Made by a program: the position numbers and the translations under genes
NCBI GenBank assembly: GCA_023257655.1
Contig: JALRBQ010000012.1
Coordinates: forward strand, 1 to 35,246
DNA length: 35,246 bases
From: Pseudomonadales bacterium
GTDB taxonomy: Bacteria; Pseudomonadota; Gammaproteobacteria; Pseudomonadales; Pseudohongiellaceae
Direction of reading: 5' to 3'
The notes under the pieces: generated by a model
Seen by the model: the letters and a program-made list of their open reading frames with translations, nothing else
Database searches by the model: none
What the model was told of the DNA's origin: nothing
Part shown: piece by piece, positions 1 to 7,166 of the stretch
Layout: every line of letters begins with the position of its first letter
Numbering within the stretch: the first letter of the stretch is position 1

Positions 1-90
1 AAATACATCCGGGCCGGATTCCTGTGAAATGAAACCATAACCCTTGCTTTCGTTGAACCATTTAACGGTTCCGCTAACTTTCTCTGACAT
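1..90 (-). CDS. Cold-shock protein, CspA family (3' part outside window)
   Basis: Only the first 30 codons are inside the window; the gene runs off the left edge. The translation opens [20 protein letters not shown], which contains the start of RNP1 (KGYGFI), the nucleic-acid-binding beta strand of the cold-shock domain. The family binds single-stranded RNA or DNA and melts RNA secondary structure. The ATG (88-90) is preceded by an AGGAA ribosome site. The N-terminus is nearly identical to the complete paralogue at 423-632 (SGT versus KGT at residues 6-8), so the two are tandem duplicates on the same strand. Which member is truly cold-induced cannot be told from sequence. Confidence 0.93.
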   Translation of the reverse strand, partial: MSEKVSGTVKWFNESKGYGFISQESGPDVF

Positions 91-366
91 GGAAAAATTC
101 CTGTATCGAAATGTGTTAATCCGCCTTACGACGGGCCTTGCACCAGTACACTTGATTTGGCGCCTTCAGGACGTGAATTACAGGAATTCCGACGTGACAT
201 GGAGGGCAAACTCTGTGGAACTTGTTGCTGCGGGCACATTAAGACTCTTGAAAAGCCTTGTCAATGGGTTTTTTATGATGCGCTTCAACGGGTTAGCGGG
301 GTTTGTTCGTGTAAACCGCGCCCCTGGCGGACAAATTCACGCCATACCGCAAAAAAACAGGCATAA
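91..366 (-). other. Intergenic leader between tandem csp genes
   Basis: This stretch lies upstream of the first csp gene. Reading frames across it on the plus strand look like noise. On the minus strand a perfect TTGACA (259-264) is visible, but the hexamer 16-17 bases downstream is a poor -10 match, so a promoter is only possible. A long leader of about 150 bases would fit the cold-shock family, where long 5' leaders are often thermosensitive. No other structure was recognised. Confidence 0.3.
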
Positions 367-367
367 A

Positions 368-397
368 AAAAGGCAGGCTGTTGCCAGCCTGCCTTTC
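368..397 (-). terminator. Rho-independent terminator after the second csp gene
   Basis: A perfect 9-bp stem (371-379 with 386-394) with a 6-base loop is followed, on the minus strand, by a run of T (complement of 365-370). It sits 26 bases beyond the stop codon of the complete csp gene, so each csp copy probably has its own transcript. Confidence 0.85.
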
Positions 398-422
398 TTG
401 AATCACGCGTTACGCGCGCCCG

Positions 423-632
423 TTACAGGGCGGTAATCTGTGATGCCTGGGGGCCTTTCTGGCCCGGGCTTACCAGAAACTCGACGCGCTGGCCTTCGAC
501 CAGGGTCTTGAAACCGTCACCGACGATCTCGCTGAAGTGGGCAAAAACGTCCTTGCCTGACTCCTGCTCGATAAAACCATAACCCTTGCTTTCATTGAAC
601 CATTTGACGGTTCCCTTGACTTTCTCTGACAT
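423..632 (-). CDS. Cold-shock protein, CspA family
   Basis: A 69-residue single-domain cold-shock protein, the standard family length. RNP1 (KGYGFI, about residues 15-20) and RNP2 (VFAHFSEI, about 30-37) are both present, with the usual aromatic residues W11, F12, F19, F31 and F34. It should bind single-stranded nucleic acid in the cytoplasm as an RNA chaperone. An upstream in-frame start would add 21 residues (MCSAAP...), but the ATG at 630-632 has a good AGGAGT site eight bases upstream and matches the paralogue at 1-90, so it is preferred. A terminator follows at 368-397. The gene sits 207 bases downstream of a small membrane-protein gene on the same strand. Confidence 0.95.
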   Translation of the reverse strand: MSEKVKGTVKWFNESKGYGFIEQESGKDVFAHFSEIVGDGFKTLVEGQRVEFLVSPGQKGPQASQITAL

Positions 633-839
633 GGAATGACTCCTGTAAATTTCAAACAATATAAAATACACCCCTAAAGGGGCGGCTGAGCACAAAAAGA
701 CTTAAATTTGGAACTTACAGGACGAGAAATCTGAAAATCACTGCGTACGGGAAGGGACAAACTTTGACTAACTTGTAGCTTGGAGCGCACAGTACAGGTT
801 ATGTACAGGCCGGTCAATCTTTATTTTGGGGCGGCAGGC

Positions 840-1088
840 TCAGCTTAAACGCAGGACTTTCTCGGCAGCTGCCCGGGCATCATCCACGACCACGCCGGCC
901 AGGTCGTCTTCCTCAATGATGGCACTCACCCTCTTGGCCGCCGCACGCCTGTCTTCCGCAGACGTGGCGAGCTTCATGGCCTGCTCCGCCTCGCGCATAT
1001 CATCCAGTATGCCCTTGGGTTTCCTGCGAAACAGGAAGAACCAGGTAAGGAACCAACAGACAAAAACAAGTGCAAACAGGAATGGCAT
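840..1088 (-). CDS. Small single-pass membrane protein of unknown function
   Basis: 82 residues. Residues 1-20 form one very hydrophobic membrane segment (FLFALVFVCWFLTWFFLF), followed by positively charged RRKPK, so the rest probably faces the cytoplasm. The remainder is a charged, alanine-rich helix (about residues 28-82) that could form a coiled coil. I recognise no family. The start has a strong GAGGAG site six bases upstream. The gene begins only 9 bases after the stop of the solute-binding lipoprotein gene on the same strand, so the two are almost certainly co-transcribed and the protein may work with that lipoprotein, which is an inference from position only. Confidence 0.7.
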   Translation of the reverse strand: MPFLFALVFVCWFLTWFFLFRRKPKGILDDMREAEQAMKLATSAEDRRAAAKRVSAIIEEDDLAGVVVDDARAAAEKVLRLS

Positions 1089-1097
1089 GTATTCTCC

Positions 1098-2126
1098 TCA
1101 GCGCTTCGCCCTGGCTTCTTCAAGGACGGAATAGTCTATGAACTGCGCCAGCTGCTCACGGGTACGGGGTTCGCGATCGCGCTCCTTTGCCACCCACTCT
1201 TCCTCCGTTTCCAGCACATCCAGCATGTCGGGAATGATATCCACGGGGAATTCCATCTCGGGCCAGCCTCCTGCGATCTGTTCCTCGTTGTAGCCGATCA
1301 CATCCGACACGTGCGGCCAGTAAGGCGCCGGGTCTTGCTTAAGCGCCTCGGTGGCCTCCAGCAGAGCACGCAGGAAGGTGACGATGGCGCGCCGCTTTGC
1401 CGGGTCGGCCAGGTCTGGCGCACGGGCATGCAGGTTAAACACCTCGCGGTAGACGCTGCGATCCTGGAGGACGATGGCATCCTCTCCCAGTACAGCAATG
1501 GCGTCATCGGGTTCCGGTTCCCAGATGGAAATGACATCGACCTCGCCGGCAGCCAGTGCATCGGACATGCCGTCCATGGATTCCTTGCCGGTATTGCCCG
1601 GGGGCAGCGGAACCAGTGTCACGTCGTCTTCGGTCAGGCCGACGGTGCGCAGCATGGCGACAAGGTAGTAATTGGCAGAGGTGTTGCGCGGCAACATCAC
1701 GCGTTTGCCTGCAAGGTCCGAGAGGGTTTCTATGCCGGCGGACCGGCGGCCTACCAGGCGATAAAAGCTTTCGGTGACCGTGGCGATGATACGCAAATCC
1801 GGATTGGCCAGGGATTCACGCAGCAACTGGGTCTCTGCGTTGGTGGCGATGTCAGCTTCACCGGAGGTGATGCGGGTTATTCCGCCCTCGCCCACCGGAA
1901 CGACAACCGGATAAAAACTGTTGGCGGCGGTGATGACCGGTGACAGCTCTATCCAGTAAGACCCTGATACTTTCAGCTCTGCCAGGTCAGCGAGCGATTC
2001 ACCAGCCGGTTCCGACATGGTTGATTCCAACGCAGTTCCTGCCTGGACACGACCTTCGGTAGGATCCGGTGAGCCGCCACAGGCAGCCAGTAAAAGCAGT
2101 ATCAAAGCGGAGAAAATTGATTTCAT
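1098..2126 (-). CDS. Solute-binding lipoprotein, NMT1/TauA-like (ABC transporter type)
   Basis: 342 residues. Residues 1-16 are a lipoprotein signal with lipobox LAAC; Cys16 would be acylated, and the following Gly-Gly lacks the Asp that retains proteins at the inner membrane. The body resembles periplasmic binding proteins of the nitrate/sulfonate/thiamine-precursor group: TRITSGEADIAT, an LAGKRVMLPR segment, and LAAGEVDVISIWEP. The ligand cannot be read from the sequence. An upstream in-frame start would add 32 residues, but only the ATG at 2124-2126 puts the signal at the N-terminus; its ribosome site is weak. No ABC permease or ATPase gene lies nearby, so this is an orphan binding protein, followed directly by a small membrane protein at 840-1088. 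Confidence 0.8.
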   Translation of the reverse strand: MKSIFSALILLLLAACGGSPDPTEGRVQAGTALESTMSEPAGESLADLAELKVSGSYWIELSPVITAANSFYPVVVPVGEGGITRITSGEADIATNAETQLLRESLANPDLRIIATVTESFYRLVGRRSAGIETLSDLAGKRVMLPRNTSANYYLVAMLRTVGLTEDDVTLVPLPPGNTGKESMDGMSDALAAGEVDVISIWEPEPDDAIAVLGEDAIVLQDRSVYREVFNLHARAPDLADPAKRRAIVTFLRALLEATEALKQDPAPYWPHVSDVIGYNEEQIAGGWPEMEFPVDIIPDMLDVLETEEEWVAKERDREPRTREQLAQFIDYSVLEEARAKR

Positions 2127-2271
2127 CTTTGACAACGTCCAGGTTCTTATTATGATTTTTTTGATTTTTATGAATAGTTGGCTGGCAAACGCCCCACTCG
2201 GAAGCCGCCACGAGCCTACCACTTGCAGACACCAGCGTCAGTAATTTCTTTGCCGGCTGATCCTGCTAAAA

Positions 2272-2301
2272 CTGGCAGGCACCGGACCCTTTACATATAC
2301 T
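2272..2301 (+). promoter_or_regulatory. Candidate sigma-70 promoter for the DUF6152 gene
   Basis: CTGGCA (2272-2277), 18 bases, then TATACT (2296-2301). The -10 matches five of six consensus bases, the -35 four of six. It is placed about 38 bases before the start codon at 2339 in an otherwise gene-free divergent gap. Confidence 0.35.
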
Positions 2302-2338
2302 CTGGCCAGTCAAAAAGACGACGAGGAAAAAGGGAATC

Positions 2339-2836
2339 ATGAAATCCAGCCTGTTGCGGATGACCGCGGCGACCATACTCATGCTCCTGGCACCGGCAGT
2401 GACCAGCACGCTTTACGCCCACCACTCCTTCGCCATGTATAACCGGGACATCACCTATGTCTTTACAGGTGTCGTCGACAGCATCAATCCCGACGCGAGC
2501 CACCTGCAGATCAACTTCGTACCCCTGAACGAGGACCGCGATGCCCTGGTCCGTGATGCTTCAGGCAATCGCGTCACCTGGAACGTCGAGATGGAAGGGG
2601 CGGCCTTCAGTGCACGCGAAGGCGTATCCACCAGCACCTTTCCCCGCGGCACCGTGTTCAGTGTCGCCCTGACCCCGCTCAGAAACGGCGAACCCGGCGG
2701 TTCCCGCGTCGGCGGCCTGTTCAAGTGCCCCGAAGGCAAGCCGCCCGCTGCAGGCATGCACTGTGATTCCGTCGAGGGCGCCGTGCATATCGGCGAAGAA
2801 CCCCTGGGCACACCCACCGCAGCCTGGTCGCCCTGA
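2339..2836 (+). CDS. Secreted DUF6152-like protein
   Basis: 165 residues. Residues 1-27 are a signal peptide ending in LYA; the predicted mature protein begins HHSFAMYN, the hallmark start of the DUF6152 family, whose function is unknown to me. The NPH motif usual in the family is replaced by NPDASH (about residues 51-56). Two cysteines (in FKCPEGK and MHCDSVE) near the C-terminus could form a disulfide. An AAGGGA ribosome site precedes the ATG. The lipoprotein gene at 2898 follows after 61 bases and is probably co-transcribed. Together the two proteins match the layout of the single fused protein at 5439-6575. An N-terminal His-His suggests metal binding, which is inference. Confidence 0.75.
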   Translation: MKSSLLRMTAATILMLLAPAVTSTLYAHHSFAMYNRDITYVFTGVVDSINPDASHLQINFVPLNEDRDALVRDASGNRVTWNVEMEGAAFSAREGVSTSTFPRGTVFSVALTPLRNGEPGGSRVGGLFKCPEGKPPAAGMHCDSVEGAVHIGEEPLGTPTAAWSP

Positions 2837-2897
2837 AATCAACAGCCACAACCTGTCAACCATTTACAACCAGCCTGAAACAACATCGAGTAAAAAC

Positions 2898-4358
2898 ATG
2901 CCCGCTTCAACCGGACGCACATTCCTCATCGCCACCCTGGGCATGCTTGCCGCCTGCTCTCATGAACCTGAAAGTTCAGTCACCCCGGACAGCACACCAG
3001 TCCTGGCCAGCGTTCCTGCACAAACCCCGTCGCGCGGCCTGCCCGTGCCTGTTGAACTCGATCCCTACGATGGCTATCCCGAAGCGGACATGGTCGGTGC
3101 GGTGACACCTTGGTACTGGGAAGACGACCCGGTGACGAGCGGTGGCGAAGTCCCCGAAGGCGTCACGCCGCTGGAGCTCGACGCTTTCACCTCGACCGAT
3201 TTCTATCTCGACAGGGACCTGTGGCGCGACCCGCGCTACTGGCGCTGCAACAGTCCCATCTCCCTGGATTCCATGCACGGCGATTACACCTCCGGACCCA
3301 GCGCCATCGATAACGGCAACCCGGCAACAGCAGGCTGGGGCCATTGCGACCGCGATTACCCGCGCGAGGCCATAATCAGCCCCTACCCGTACACCACGGC
3401 ACAAGAGCATTACGCTGCCCTGCGCACCGAAGCCGAATTGCACGGCGGGCCAACGCAGCATACGCCCACCACCCTGCCCGACTGGAACGGCCGCTACTCA
3501 CGCAACCTCGATCTTGCCTTTGCCACCGGCCGTCGCGGCGGTGCCAATGCCAACCTGGCACAGGATTACATCGAGCCGCCACAGTGGATGATGGGCTGGG
3601 CCAACCAGGTGCCGACCATCCTGTCGCTGCTGACACCGGAATACCAGGAGCGCTACGTGCAGCAGATGTACCACAAGGTGAACACCAACGCCGCGCAGTT
3701 CTCGCTGATGTTCTGCCGGCCCGAGGGCATCATGCGCTGGTGGTCGGGACCAGGCGGCCCGCGCCCGCTCGATGTGATGCTGGTGCCAGGCCGCGTGCAG
3801 TTCATGGGCGGTACCGGCAACGCGCTGCGCCAAGTGCAGGTGGACAGGGAATTCAATATGGAAGGTGCCGTCCCCCGTCTGGGCGCCGACGTGCGCCAGT
3901 GGATGGGTGAGAGCATTGGTTTCTGGGACGGCAACGTGCTGGTATCCTGGACTTCCAACATCCAGGGCTGGTTCAACCATTCCAGCTGGGAGTATTCCAG
4001 CAACCTGCAGATCATCGAGATCTGGTCAGAGCGTCTTGATGCCGACGGCAACTTCATCGGCCTCAATCACGAGTCGGTTTTTTACGACCCCGACGTGTTC
4101 GTGGAGCCGGTGCGTGACCTGGCCTTCTTCTCGCGCCAGGGCGCTTACGCCGACTTCGCGCCCATCAACTATTCCCACTGCAACCAGACCATCTTCCTCG
4201 GCGACGACGGCCGCGCCACGCAGGTATCGCCGGGCAGCACCATCGACTACACGGTGTACGATCTGTACGACCGCCCCTGGGCGAAGATCTGGGAGGAATA
4301 TTTCGAAGAGGATATGCAGCGCCCGGAAGAGGACGATTCGCTGGGGGGCTTCCGGTAA
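2898..4358 (+). CDS. Lipoprotein sharing a C-terminal domain with the DUF6152 fusion protein
   Basis: 486 residues. The start at 2898 places a lipoprotein signal (lipobox LAAC, Cys20) at the N-terminus; a longer frame from 2763 would overlap the previous gene and bury the signal. The centre and C-terminus align by eye with the protein at 5439: CRPEGIMRWW (about 270) against CRPTSIIFDW, GESIGFWDGNVLVSW (about 336) against GHSIGHWEGDTLVVDT, and SNLQIIEIWS against GQLRIVERYN. Function is unknown. The first 100 residues are Pro/Thr/Ser-rich and probably a flexible tether. It is likely in an operon with the DUF6152-like gene upstream; a terminator follows at 4401. Confidence 0.75.
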   Translation: MPASTGRTFLIATLGMLAACSHEPESSVTPDSTPVLASVPAQTPSRGLPVPVELDPYDGYPEADMVGAVTPWYWEDDPVTSGGEVPEGVTPLELDAFTSTDFYLDRDLWRDPRYWRCNSPISLDSMHGDYTSGPSAIDNGNPATAGWGHCDRDYPREAIISPYPYTTAQEHYAALRTEAELHGGPTQHTPTTLPDWNGRYSRNLDLAFATGRRGGANANLAQDYIEPPQWMMGWANQVPTILSLLTPEYQERYVQQMYHKVNTNAAQFSLMFCRPEGIMRWWSGPGGPRPLDVMLVPGRVQFMGGTGNALRQVQVDREFNMEGAVPRLGADVRQWMGESIGFWDGNVLVSWTSNIQGWFNHSSWEYSSNLQIIEIWSERLDADGNFIGLNHESVFYDPDVFVEPVRDLAFFSRQGAYADFAPINYSHCNQTIFLGDDGRATQVSPGSTIDYTVYDLYDRPWAKIWEEYFEEDMQRPEEDDSLGGFR

Positions 4359-4400
4359 CCCGAATCCTGCGCATTGCCTGAATAAAGTTGAATAAAAAAA

Positions 4401-4421
4401 CCCGCCGAGTGGCGGGTTTTT
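4401..4421. terminator. Bidirectional Rho-independent terminator
   Basis: A 6-bp stem CCCGCC/GGCGGG with loop GAGT, flanked by seven A (4394-4400) and five T (4417-4421). It lies between the convergent genes ending at 4358 (plus) and 4446 (minus) and can serve both. Confidence 0.88.
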
Positions 4422-4445
4422 GCTGGCTGTCAGCCGGTATGGAAA

Positions 4446-4703
4446 TCAACCCTTGACCAGGCAGCCCACAGTTTCGCTCAGCAACAATTCGTCTGCGGCC
4501 GTGTATAGCTCGGCAGTCACTTCCTTGTCGACGATGAACCCGGGCTCCAGTGCCTCGGCGCCTTCGGCCACATCGTCAGCATCGCTGTCGAACTCGAATT
4601 CCACTTCATCATCGGAAATGCTCCTGGTTTCCGAAGTAATGGTGTTGTCGCCGGAGATCAGCACAGCGTAGTAGTCGCCGGCTTCCAGGTTCTTGGCTTT
4701 CAC
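4446..4703 (-). pseudogene. 3' half of an amber-interrupted secreted-protein gene
   Basis: This 85-codon stretch continues in exactly the same frame after the TAG codon that ends the frame at 4704-5132. It opens VKAKNLEAGDYYAVL, which reads as the middle of a beta-sandwich-like domain rather than a protein start, and it has no signal peptide. The GTG at 4701-4703 directly abuts the stop, and the bases before it (codons for RSKA) give no ribosome site. The simplest reading is that 4446-5132 was one 228-codon gene with a nonsense mutation. Rare readthrough, a sequencing error, or translational restart at GTG are alternatives. No function is recognised. Confidence 0.6.
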
Positions 4704-5132
4704 CTACGCCTTGGAGCGGGTCTGCTCACCCTCAACATGGCGCACCTCGCATGAAGCGAAGAGGTCAGTCGCGCCAGCATCATCGTCCGAACCATCAGAA
4801 TCGTCATCATCTTCTGAGTCTTCAACCTCGTCATCATCGTCGTCTTCATCAATAAAGACGGCATAATTGGCCAGCTCCGCGCACATATCGGCATCTTCCG
4901 GCTCGGCAAAGGTCAGCTCGTAGTTAAAGGATTTGCCGCGGCGTTTAAGCACGATGTCGAAAAACTGCCCGTCGGCTGCTTCGCTATACCCTTCGATCTG
5001 GACGCAGGGTACCTGCAGTTCATTATTGTTGAAGTCCGCCTTGGCGGAGCCTTTGACACGATCGGCCTGTGCAGCCTGCGACAGCACGATGGCAGCCGTG
5101 GCGACAGCAAGGCTCAGTATGGATTTTTTCAT
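4704..5132 (-). CDS. Secreted acidic protein, truncated by an in-frame TAG
   Basis: 142 residues as read. Residues 1-23 are a signal peptide (QAAQA cleavage), so the product is exported. After a region with two cysteines (VPCVQIEG, ADMCAEL) there is an Asp/Glu tract (about residues 95-120: DEDDDDDEVEDSEDDDD), which may bind cations or be a flexible linker. It ends CEVRHVEGEQTRSKA-stop and the frame continues open for another 85 codons, so this is probably the 5' part of a broken gene. A GAGGTG site precedes the ATG at 5130-5132. No family is recognised. Confidence 0.65.
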   Translation of the reverse strand: MKKSILSLAVATAAIVLSQAAQADRVKGSAKADFNNNELQVPCVQIEGYSEAADGQFFDIVLKRRGKSFNYELTFAEPEDADMCAELANYAVFIDEDDDDDEVEDSEDDDDSDGSDDDAGATDLFASCEVRHVEGEQTRSKA

Positions 5133-5438
5133 GATGCACCTCGTTGGTAACTAATATGTGATGCCCTTGTAGGACTGGCGTCCATAATGCGCTCAGGCCA
5201 AGGTGTATACATTGATACATGTCACAAAATGCTACCTGCCCCAGGCTCCAAAAGGGCAAGATGTGATCCAGTCTACTTCCCGGCAACAACGCAGGGTTTC
5301 CGGGCCCAAGGCGGCGGCTGGCCTCCTATGCTGAAACAACAGGTTGCATGGTTTTTCCCCTTTCTGCGGATTCCCCGGCAACGGGATAACTTGTTATTCT
5401 TGGGGAATTATTCTGTATTTTGCATAAGGGAGATCACG
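5133..5438. other. Divergent gene-free region
   Basis: 306 bases between two divergently transcribed secreted-protein genes; it must carry both promoters. I see TGTAT-N6-ATACA at about 5206-5221 as a small dyad and an AT-rich stretch at 5390-5425 that could be the rightward promoter, but no hexamer pair is convincing. Reading frames here look non-coding. Confidence 0.3.
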
Positions 5439-6575
5439 ATGAAGGGGACCGTCCGCAAGACACTGGGACTGATGATCGGCCTGGCCGCGCTGGGCGCTGC
5501 TGTGGAGACATCTGCCCACCACGGGTTTGGTCGCTTCGACCGTGCCAACGATGCCATCATTTCAGGCACCATCACCGACATCGACTTCGTCAATCCGCAC
5601 GCCTACCTATACTTCGATCAGGTCACCGCCTCCGGCGAGGTCATTGAGATGCGCTGTGAAATGCGCGCCGCCACCCTGATGCGCCGCTCCGGCTGGACCC
5701 GCGAAATGTTTGCCACCGGCGCCAAGGTCACCATCTACGGCTTCATGCACCGGGAAGACCCGGGATCCTGCTACGTCGAGGACATCACCATCGGTGACAC
5801 CATCAGCCTGAACCGCAATGACCAGATCGAACTGCCCAAGGTGGACACCTCCAACCGTCCCTACCGGCTACCCAATGGCCAGGTGAACCTCAACGGCGAC
5901 TGGGCCCAGGAGCAATACGTGGTGGCCCGGCCACCGTCCGGCGCCATGATCGGCCTGGTCCCGGCAAGCATGAAGCCCGGCATCGAGGCCGGCACCATCG
6001 ATCCGGCCGAAGTGCCGAACTCCGGCTGGGGTCCGCGCCCGGTGACCCTGACGACACGCGGCCAGCAGGAAGCGGACGCCTTCGTGCAGTGGTCGGTTGA
6101 GGATAACCCGCGGCTGCGCTGTCGTCCGACTTCCATTATTTTCGACTGGGTGTTTGATGGCCCGGTGAACCGGATTGCCCAGGAGGACGACCGCATCATC
6201 ATCGATTACGGCCTGTATTCCTTCCAGCGCGTGATTCGTATGGACATGGATGCACATCCCGCCAATATCACGCCATCCTATTCCGGTCATTCGATCGGGC
6301 ACTGGGAAGGCGATACGCTGGTGGTGGACACCGTTGGTTTTGAGCCGGGCGTTATGGCGACGCCGGTGAGGCACTCCGGGCAGTTGCGCATTGTCGAGCG
6401 CTACAACCTGGATCCGGAAACGTTTTTACTTAAGCGGGAATTCGTCGCCACGGACCCGGTTTACTGGGAAGGTGAATACAAGGGCGATGACGTAGTGATG
6501 CTGTCGTCTGTGCCGTTCGAGGCACATGCATGTGATGAACTGACGTTTGAGTTTGGCGGCAAGAAACCCAACTAG
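5439..6575 (+). CDS. Secreted DUF6152 protein fused to a C-terminal domain
   Basis: 378 residues. Residues 1-26 are a signal peptide ending TSA; the mature chain would start HHGFGRFD. Residues 27-135 carry the DUF6152 pattern: HHxF start, FVNPHAYLYF, RSGWTREMF and GAKVTIYGF. A linker (QVNLNGDW) leads to a second domain with CRPTSIIFDW (about 226), GHSIGHWEGDTLVVDT (about 282) and a strand-rich end. The second domain is shared with the lipoprotein at 2898. Function is unknown; secretion and the His-His terminus are what can be seen. The start at 5439 has an AAGGGAGA site and puts the signal first; longer frames from 5187 do not. Stop is TAG. Confidence 0.8.
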   Translation: MKGTVRKTLGLMIGLAALGAAVETSAHHGFGRFDRANDAIISGTITDIDFVNPHAYLYFDQVTASGEVIEMRCEMRAATLMRRSGWTREMFATGAKVTIYGFMHREDPGSCYVEDITIGDTISLNRNDQIELPKVDTSNRPYRLPNGQVNLNGDWAQEQYVVARPPSGAMIGLVPASMKPGIEAGTIDPAEVPNSGWGPRPVTLTTRGQQEADAFVQWSVEDNPRLRCRPTSIIFDWVFDGPVNRIAQEDDRIIIDYGLYSFQRVIRMDMDAHPANITPSYSGHSIGHWEGDTLVVDTVGFEPGVMATPVRHSGQLRIVERYNLDPETFLLKREFVATDPVYWEGEYKGDDVVMLSSVPFEAHACDELTFEFGGKKPN

Positions 6576-6592
6576 CGTTCGACCTGGAGAAC

Positions 6593-6645
6593 CAGGGCAA
6601 ATCGGTTTGAATAACGTTTAGTTAACGCCCGGCCGATTTACCCTG
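6593..6645. terminator. Possible stem-loop between convergent genes
   Basis: Two 13-base arms (6593-6605 and 6633-6645) are complementary at 12 of 13 positions, with a 27-base loop, between the convergent genes ending at 6575 and 6666. The loop is long and the T-run after it (CCCCATTTTCTTT) is imperfect, so termination is plausible rather than clear. Confidence 0.4.
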
Positions 6646-6665
6646 CCCCATTTTCTTTAATTGCC

Positions 6666-7055
6666 CTAAAACATCCCTGCCAGCTTGGCCTTGTCTTCAT
6701 CGCTCGCCATGTGCGCGAAATTACCGATGACGCCGGCCAGCGTTTTACCCATCTCCGGGGCATTTTCATCCGCCTGGATGCGTGCCATGGCCGCCTTCCC
6801 TGCATCGTTCGGGAAATGCTGGATATCCGCGACCGTGCTCGCCATGTCCCTCACGCCTTGCGCAAGCGCTTCATCCGCGGCAATTTCCCGCAGCCTGGCT
6901 TTCTGCTCGTCGGTAGCCCAGTGGTTCATGCCGGATACGATGGCGGCGATTTCACCGGCTGCAGCGGCATTTGGATTGTCTGCAGCTGTTGAAAACTGCG
7001 CGAAAAGGCTGAGGCAAATAATGCTGAGTAGTGTCTTTATGCTAGTCATTTTCAT
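6666..7055 (-). CDS. Small secreted protein of unknown function
   Basis: 129 residues. Residues 1-24 form a signal peptide (TLLSIICLSLFAQFSTA, cleaved before ADN). The mature part of about 105 residues has no cysteine and looks all-helical, with short alanine-rich helices. Its sequence contains MNHWATDEQKARLREIA and ASDEDKAKLAGMF, two similar helix-start patterns that may be a weak internal repeat. I recognise no family. The ATG at 7053-7055 has an AAGGAC site; a second ATG two codons later is possible. It is convergent with the DUF6152 fusion gene. Confidence 0.7.
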   Translation of the reverse strand: MKMTSIKTLLSIICLSLFAQFSTAADNPNAAAAGEIAAIVSGMNHWATDEQKARLREIAADEALAQGVRDMASTVADIQHFPNDAGKAAMARIQADENAPEMGKTLAGVIGNFAHMASDEDKAKLAGMF

Positions 7056-7166
7056 TGTTGTAGTCCTTTATATGAAAAGGCTTGTGGGTTTGACTGCTGA
7101 TCCGCTTCTGCCAATCAGGGTGATGCAGAATAGAAGACGGGGTATGGAAGGATAGGCTTGTTGGTA

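Noticed and set aside
259..264. Perfect TTGACA as the promoter of the first csp gene
   Set aside because: The -10 region at the right spacing matches poorly, so it was left as a possibility within the intergenic entry.
44..436. Open frame of 130 codons on the plus strand
   Set aside because: It runs antisense through a csp start, a terminator and the end of the second csp gene, with low-complexity composition and no ribosome site.
1311..1943. Plus-strand frame of 210 codons over the solute-binding protein gene
   Set aside because: Antisense shadow; the minus frame has the signal peptide, lipobox and family motifs.
4704..4706. TAG as a recoded sense codon (amber recoding)
   Set aside because: TAG ends three well-defined genes in this window, so it is a normal stop here.
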